64,000 bases of DNA from NCBI GenBank assembly GCA_009363875.1, contig CM018686.1, forward strand, positions 8,556,001 through 8,620,000, in the 5' to 3' direction. The position numbers and the translations under genes were made by a program. This document shows, piece by piece, positions 58,486-64,000 of the stretch. Under the pieces are notes generated by a model. The model was not told where the DNA came from. It ran no database searches and saw only the letters and a program-made list of their open reading frames with translations. This stretch comes from Mikania micrantha (Eukaryota > Streptophyta > Magnoliopsida > Asterales > Asteraceae). Every line of letters begins with the position of its first letter. The stretch's first letter is position 1.

Positions 58486-58860
58486 TAGGGAGAGGATCAA
58501 ATGTTAACCCTCCCTTATAGTGTTAACCCGTTAACCCTGACATTTTTTACCCGAATCTTTGGTTTTTTTTCATGGTTTTTATTATACATAAATAAAGGGG
58601 GGTTTCTTTTTTGTGTTTTTGCTAATTTATCACCGTTTAGAAATTAAATCAATTGTAAGTTTAAGTTACACTAAACTTACACTTACTTACATTTTGATTT
58701 AATTTCTAAACGGTGATGAATTAGCAAAAACACAAAAAAAAACCCCCCACTATTTATGTATAATAAAAACAATGACAAAAAAAACAAATATTCGGGCAAA
58801 AAACGCCAGGGTTAACGGGTTAACGCTATAAGGGAGGGTTAACAATGGAACCATCCCCTA
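58486..58860. mobile_element. Palindromic MITE, copy 2 of the 10472 family
   Basis: Same arms as 10472-10900: GGATCAAATGTTAACCCTCCC, then TTACCCGAATCTTTG and CACCGTTTAGAAATT, mirrored on the right and ending AACCATCCCCTA. The central core is shorter. TA-rich flanks. Confidence 0.75.
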
Positions 58861-58863
58861 TCC

Positions 58864-58902
<39 letters not shown>

Positions 58903-59516
58903 CATGTATAAGTATGAAGAAAAGAAGGAAAAAAAGCCCTACCCACACACGTGTTCTTTGTTTCGGTTCCAACCTAACAAGTTAACAATTCAAACCAAGA
59001 AAATTTAAAAACAATAAGTTAAATTCCAATAAACCATTATAAAACTCGGTTGCATACCAACCGAAACCGGTTTAAATTTCATTAAGAAAAGATCCCATCA
59101 ACAAATAATCATGACGATCTTGTCTTACCTTAAACATTGTAACTCTAAGCCAGCTTATCCATACTTCTTCCTGCAATTAACAGCTATGGCAGCCCTAAAC
59201 CACCCCATTTGAGCTGCCAATACATCCTAACTATATACTTTTATAACATCAATACCTAATCCCTTGCTGTCGGCAACTTTAGTCCCCCAAAACCCAGCCC
59301 CCTAAACATGGTACTATCTAGGAAATCACATCACACTTATATCCTTTTCTTTGAATTCAGCCGATGCCAACTCTTTCACCAAAAAGGAAGATTTCATCCA
59401 CTATAAAAGGCATGCCATGAGTTGTGAAAGAACCACACCATCCACATCTTTTTACTCATCCCTTCCCTTGTTACATATCGGTGGAACCAGCACCAAAGCA
59501 CCCAGCCACCTTAGCC
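58861..59516 (+). promoter_or_regulatory. Promoter-like host sequence cut by an LTR insertion
   Basis: A CACACGTGTT (G-box core CACGTG) occurs at about 58964, and a strong TATA box CTATAAAAGG at 59401-59410. A short frame from ATG 59417 (MSCERTTPSTSF) runs into the LTR at 59517. Whether a host gene starts here cannot be decided because the sequence beyond the retroelement is outside the window. Confidence 0.35.
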
Positions 59517-61654
59517 TGTCACACCCCCACCTCTCGTCACCTCGTGTCTGGTCTGACGTCACTTAACCGGTTGCGGAAGCATAGTGGTGATGTCTCCGAG
59601 GTGAGGGGTGACTTACTTGATCCGATATCATAAGCACACAGATTAACTTAAAGTAAATACATTACAAGGGTGTCGCAATCACAATTACATTACAGCTACG
59701 TTTATTTAATTACAATACTAATTATTTAAGTGCAAATATCCCAAAAGTGCATCCTCACCAGCTATTACTGTTTACCTGCAAAAATGTTTGAGTTTGAAAC
59801 GTCAGCACAAAGCTGGTGAGATCGACAGTTCAATTTAAAACAATATGATATGATAAACATGTTCTCAAAAGTTCAGTTCCGGATAACCATGGGACCCGTA
59901 TCTAGTTCCTTTCGGACGTCTAGTCTGTTCTCAAGATATTACCCGTCGGTACATATCTTAGTGCCTCATTGTCTTAATGTCTATCATACCATTAAGAAGT
60001 TCAGGAAACAGATAACAAACATTCACACAAGGGGAGATGCAACCCTCCCAGCGAATGGGGTGTCAACCGATAGTACTATCAATGTTTTCTGTTCGGCCAC
60101 ACATGGGTTCACTAGATACAGTTCAAGAATGAGGACTTTCAGTTCTATGATAGGGTTCAGTCTACAGGCAAAATCCCATGAAATCCCACAAAAGTCACAT
60201 GAAATCACACAGATATCATTGATTCATATCATATGTTCAGACAACAGTTTGCAGTGTTCCCCGATGTTTATAAAAGATTAAAAATAAAAGGGGTTGTACG
60301 AAACTCACCTGGTAGTATAGGTGTAGCAGAGTATCACCAAACTGATAGTACAGAGATGATTCTGCATTTAGTTATATTTAATAAGTTATTTATGTTTTAG
60401 TTTACTGATTAGATCTTTCTGAACGTTCAATGTCAAAGACATTGCTTAGTAAATCATCAACTCGATATTAGTTATGTATTTAGTTAATTTAATGTTATAT
60501 CATACAATGTATGATAATGTAGGAACCTACATTGCATTAGATTCCTAATACAAAGTTGATGACACTCTTGATTAATCAGAATAATCTCTGATTAACCAGA
60601 TAGTTAATGTTGTTGATTATGATACTGTAACAGTTTCTAGATAATTTAATGGCTTAGGAATGATCAATCTTTGTTATTGATTACCCAAATATCATGAGAT
60701 ATCACAATGTAGTATCATAATAGGTGTAATAACCATGCTTAACATACTAATCTGACTGTTATCATAAACATCAGATAATCGTTCCAATGAGTATGTTAAT
60801 GATTGTGATTAGTTTGAAACACTTGGATTTAACCTTGCATTTCAATGATTAACCCAACTAATCACCTACATCGTTATAATCAAATGGATTAAACCATTAT
60901 AATCATGGGTATGGTTTCATGCAAACCGGGCATTACAACGGATCAAAACAAGGATTTAACCGTTAGAACTTCGTGTTCTTTGTTTATAATCAATCCTAGC
61001 CATCATCTAGGAAATAATCAACAATCCTAACTATGTCATTACGTTCAAAATCAATATCTAATCAATCAAAATCAAACTAGAAGGTTTAAACGGATCATTA
61101 CCTAATCAGACGGATTTCTGACTTCAAAATAACGATCGGAGCTTGTAAAGATGATCCCTGATGCGATCCTTGACTTCAGAAGGCTTGAAAAATGGATTTA
61201 GATGGTAGAAGTGTGTGTTTTTGTCGTTTGAAGGTAGAACAGACGCAAGAAGAAGAAAAATAATCTTCTTGCATGAAATCTGATGAAGTAGATCAGATCA
61301 TTCCACCGTCACATCCGTCGCGTACTGCGACCAGAAGCCCAAAAAGTCTTCGCGTACCGCGAATAAATCCGGAGATCTCAGATTTCTTTCATGCATCGCG
61401 TACCGCGGAGGATTCTGAATCCCTCCATCGCGTACCGCGATGGGTCCAATCGACCAACACTTAGTGATTTTTCTTTGTTTTTCGATTCCGGACAATTCAG
61501 GACTCCGTTTTGAACACGGTTTTCGCCCACGTTCATCATTTCTCACCTACTATCAACCTGTAATAATTACGATTGTTAAATCAACGTGGATTTCTAGAAC
61601 GATCAAATGTGCTCACGTCATTGATGACGTAAATTCTCGTATGCAACTGTCACA
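59517..61654 (-). repeat. 3' LTR of the chromovirus
   Basis: The plus strand reads TGTCACACCCCCACC at the left and GCAACTGTCACA at the right. On the minus strand it starts TGTGACAGTTGC and ends GGGGTGTGACA. It follows pol and a polypurine tract directly. Left flank bases TAGCC (59512-59516) should recur at the far end of the element. Four TCGCGTACCGCGA-type palindromes lie at 61315-61442, matching those of the solo LTR. Confidence 0.9.
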
Positions 61655-61664
61655 GTCTCCTCCT
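61655..61664 (-). other. Polypurine tract
   Basis: The minus strand reads AGGAGGAGAC immediately before the LTR start, the plus-strand primer site of reverse transcription. Just upstream is the palindrome AAATTTCGGGACGAAATTT. Confidence 0.7.
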
Positions 61665-61717
61665 GTTAGAGAAATTTCGTCCCGAAATTTAGTGAAGACT
61701 TTCATTAGGACAATCGT

Positions 61718-64000
61718 TTATGAGAATAGATGTGGATACTTTGATTTCATTTGATCTTCACGTTCCCAAGTATACTCGGGTCCACGTTGCGAGTTCCATC
61801 GCACTTTAACGATTGGTATGCGACTACGTTTTAGCACTTTCATTTCTCGATCCATTACCTCTACTGGTTCTTCATTGAATTGAAGTTTTTCATCAATATG
61901 AATCTCTTCGAGAGGTACGATCAATGATTCATCAGTTAAGCATTTCTTCAGATTAGATACATGAAAGACATCGTGAATATTACTGAGTTCAAGAGGTAAT
62001 TCAAGTCTGTAGGCTGCTGATCCAATTCGTTCAAGAATTTTGAATGGCCCTACAAATCTTGGTGAAAGTTTACCTCTCTTCCCGAATCTGAAAATGCCTT
62101 TCCAAGGTGACACTTTCAACATTACCCGATCACCTACTTGAAATTCGAGTGGTCTACGGCGATTATCAGCATAACTCTTTTGACGATCGCGAGCAGCTTT
62201 GATTCGTTCCTGAATAAGGGCGATCTTATCAGTTGTTTCCTGAATGAATTTTGGGCCGATGATTTGATTTTCACCTACCTCTGACCAACAGATAGGTGAT
62301 CTACATTTGCGTCCATAAAGTGCTTCGAATGGAGCTAATTGAATACTGGTATGGTAGCTGTTATTGTAGGAAAATTCAACAAGTAGAAGATGAATATCCC
62401 AGCTACCTCCAAAATCAATCACACAGCTTCTGAGCATGTCTTCAAGAGTTTGATTTGTTCGTTCAGTCTGCCCGTCAGTTTGTGGATGATAAGCTGTGCT
62501 CATATTGATTTGCGTGCCCAGAGCATTCTGAAGAGTTTGCCAAAATCGTGACATAAATCGACTATCTCTGTCAGAAATGATAGAGATCGGTACTCCATGT
62601 CGAGATACAATCTCATTAACATAGAGTTTAGCGATTCGATCCATAGAATAATCCTCTCGGATGGGTAAGAAATGCGCAGATTTCGTAAGGCGATCAACGA
62701 TAACCCATATAGAGTCATGATTACGTGATGTTCTGGGTAATTTAGTAATAAAATCCATAGAGATCTGATCCCATTTCCACATGGGAATCTCAGGTTGTTG
62801 CAATAACCCAGAAGGTCGTTGATGTTCAGCCTTAACTTTGAGACATGTTAGACATCGATCCACGTATTCAGCTATGTGTTTCTTCATTCCAGGCCACCAG
62901 TAAAAGTCTTTAAGATCTTTGTACATTTTATCAGCACCTGGATGAATAGAATACCTAGATTTGTGCGCCTCATCCAAGATAATCATTCGAGAGTTACCGA
63001 ATAGAGGAACCCACATTCGGTCTTTGAAATACAACAGTCCATCGTCTTTGGTATCGATTTTCTTATCTAATCCCCTCAGTCCCTCAGCAAAATAGTTCAT
63101 TGCTTGCAAAGCTTGTTGCTGAGCTTCTTTAATTTGAGGAATTAGACTGGTTTGAATAGTCATACCTAACGCTTTTACACGTAACGGTTTGACTCGTTCC
63201 TTGCGACTTAAGGCATCGGCTACAACATTCGCCTTACCTGGGTGATAACGAATTTCACAGTCATAGTCGTTTAAAAGTTCAACCCATCGTCTCTGTCGCA
63301 TGTTCAACATTTTCTGATCTAGAATGTGTTGGAGACTTTTGTGATCAGTGTATATAATACACCTAGTTCCGTATAGATAATGTCTCCAAATCTTAAGTTC
63401 AAACACCACTGCACCAAGTTCCAGATCATGAGTGGTATAGTTCTTCTCATGTACTTTCAATTGTCGAGAAGCGTAAGCAATTACCTTGTCGTTCTGCATT
63501 AAAACACACCCAAGACCTTGACGTGAAGCATAACAATACACTGTGAAGTTATCAGTACCTTCCGGTAGTGCCAAGATAGGTGCGTTGCAGAGTTTGTGTT
63601 TCAACAGTTGGAACGCCTCCTCCTGTTGAGAATCCCATATAAACGGTTGATTTTTCTGTGTCAATGTAGTCAGTGGCAAGGCTATCTTTGAAAAGTTCTT
63701 GATAAACCGGCGATAATAACCTGCCAACCCCAAAAATGGGTGTATTTCAGTCGGGGTTCGTGGTGTCTCCCATTGTTTCACTGCCTGAATCTTACTGGGA
63801 TCCACTTGAATACCGTTTTGATTTACTACATGACCAAGAAATTGAACTTCTCGTAACCAGAACTCACACTTGGAGAACTTGGCATATAATTTTTCATGTG
63901 CCAAAAGTTCTAGGATTAATTTCAAGTGTTGAGTATGTTCTTGTTGGTTTCGAGAATAAATGAGAATATCATCAATAAACACAATCACAAATTTATCCAG
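61718..64000 (-). CDS. Ty3/gypsy chromovirus pol (RT end, RNase H, integrase, chromodomain), truncated by window edge
   Basis: Polyprotein for reverse transcription and integration. The frame enters inside RT at the catalytic VFIDDIL (near 63980) and runs through GLAGYYRRFIKNFS. RNase H follows, with FTVYCYASRQGLG where the usual motif is YCDAS (codon 63532-63530 reads TAT). Then comes integrase: an HHCC zinc site (IHPGADKM, CLTCLKVKAEH), the D,D,E triad (SMDFITKLP, ISDRDSRF, QTERTNQTLE) and GPFKIL. The C-terminus is chromodomain-like (KVRWNSQRGPEYTWERED). It stops at 61718, 64 bp before the LTR. It is open over at least 756 codons with no stops. A Tekay-like assignment is inferred from the overall sequence type. 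Confidence 0.92.
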   Translation of the reverse strand: MDKFVIVFIDDILIYSRNQQEHTQHLKLILELLAHEKLYAKFSKCEFWLREVQFLGHVVNQNGIQVDPSKIQAVKQWETPRTPTEIHPFLGLAGYYRRFIKNFSKIALPLTTLTQKNQPFIWDSQQEEAFQLLKHKLCNAPILALPEGTDNFTVYCYASRQGLGCVLMQNDKVIAYASRQLKVHEKNYTTHDLELGAVVFELKIWRHYLYGTRCIIYTDHKSLQHILDQKMLNMRQRRWVELLNDYDCEIRYHPGKANVVADALSRKERVKPLRVKALGMTIQTSLIPQIKEAQQQALQAMNYFAEGLRGLDKKIDTKDDGLLYFKDRMWVPLFGNSRMIILDEAHKSRYSIHPGADKMYKDLKDFYWWPGMKKHIAEYVDRCLTCLKVKAEHQRPSGLLQQPEIPMWKWDQISMDFITKLPRTSRNHDSIWVIVDRLTKSAHFLPIREDYSMDRIAKLYVNEIVSRHGVPISIISDRDSRFMSRFWQTLQNALGTQINMSTAYHPQTDGQTERTNQTLEDMLRSCVIDFGGSWDIHLLLVEFSYNNSYHTSIQLAPFEALYGRKCRSPICWSEVGENQIIGPKFIQETTDKIALIQERIKAARDRQKSYADNRRRPLEFQVGDRVMLKVSPWKGIFRFGKRGKLSPRFVGPFKILERIGSAAYRLELPLELSNIHDVFHVSNLKKCLTDESLIVPLEEIHIDEKLQFNEEPVEVMDREMKVLKRSRIPIVKVRWNSQRGPEYTWEREDQMKSKYPHLFS

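Noticed and set aside
59850..60281. 143-codon open frame
   Set aside because: Inside the chromovirus 3' LTR, on the strand opposite to the element, with no family similarity.

Overview
This is nuclear DNA from a flowering plant (a eudicot). The resistance gene, the retroelement families (Tat/Athila, Tekay-like chromovirus, Sirevirus-like copia with an extra ORF after pol) and the nuclear-encoded mitochondrial rpl2 half together suggest Asteraceae, but the genus cannot be read from the sequence. Genes are sparse. Most of the window is transposable elements, many nested and many datable relative to each other by target-site duplications (TSDs).

Layout. 1-9580: a Tat/Athila-type Ty3/gypsy element (minus strand; gag, primer-binding site, 5' LTR) inserted in the reverse transcriptase of a Sirevirus-like copia element (plus strand) that carries a long, broken env-position ORF and a 3' LTR. 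9581-12369: LTR remnants, two palindromic MITEs and AT-rich DNA with a decayed Helitron end. 12370-28600: a TIR-NBS-LRR (TNL) resistance locus with one near-complete five-exon gene (24331-28276) and three broken copies upstream (12370-12808, 18628-20040, 21640-22987). The copies share one 3' breakpoint and one AT-rich trailer, and are interrupted by Helitrons and hAT/Harbinger MITEs. 28601-46000: MITEs, SINEs, a short copia-type LTR with primer-binding site, a TNL scrap, a solo LTR (32784-35623), and a decayed gypsy LTR plus pol (39166-43560).

46427-47226: a nuclear gene for the C-terminal half of mitochondrial ribosomal protein L2, with a transit-peptide exon and a frameshift at the start of the L2 domain. 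47826-49564: SINE, trinucleotide repeats, and a MULE-type MITE nested in a Tourist-type MITE. 49861-55682: a complete PIF/Harbinger transposon (TIRs, TAA TSD, Myb/SANT-like ORF, HARBI1-like transposase), decayed by nonsense codons and interrupted by a solo chromovirus LTR with a perfect CTTCG TSD. 55683-59516: AT-rich DNA, a third palindromic MITE and a promoter-like stretch. 59517-64000: 3' LTR and pol of a chromovirus of the same LTR family as the solo LTR, running off the right edge.

Only two loci look like host genes: the TNL, an intracellular immune receptor, and the rpl2 half. I found no clearly new molecular system. The observations most worth checking are the rpl2 frameshift with a possible rescuing splice site, the copied TNL pseudogene breakpoint, a MITE 75 bp upstream of the TNL start codon, and the TATA box plus palindrome cluster in front of the retroelement env-position ORF.
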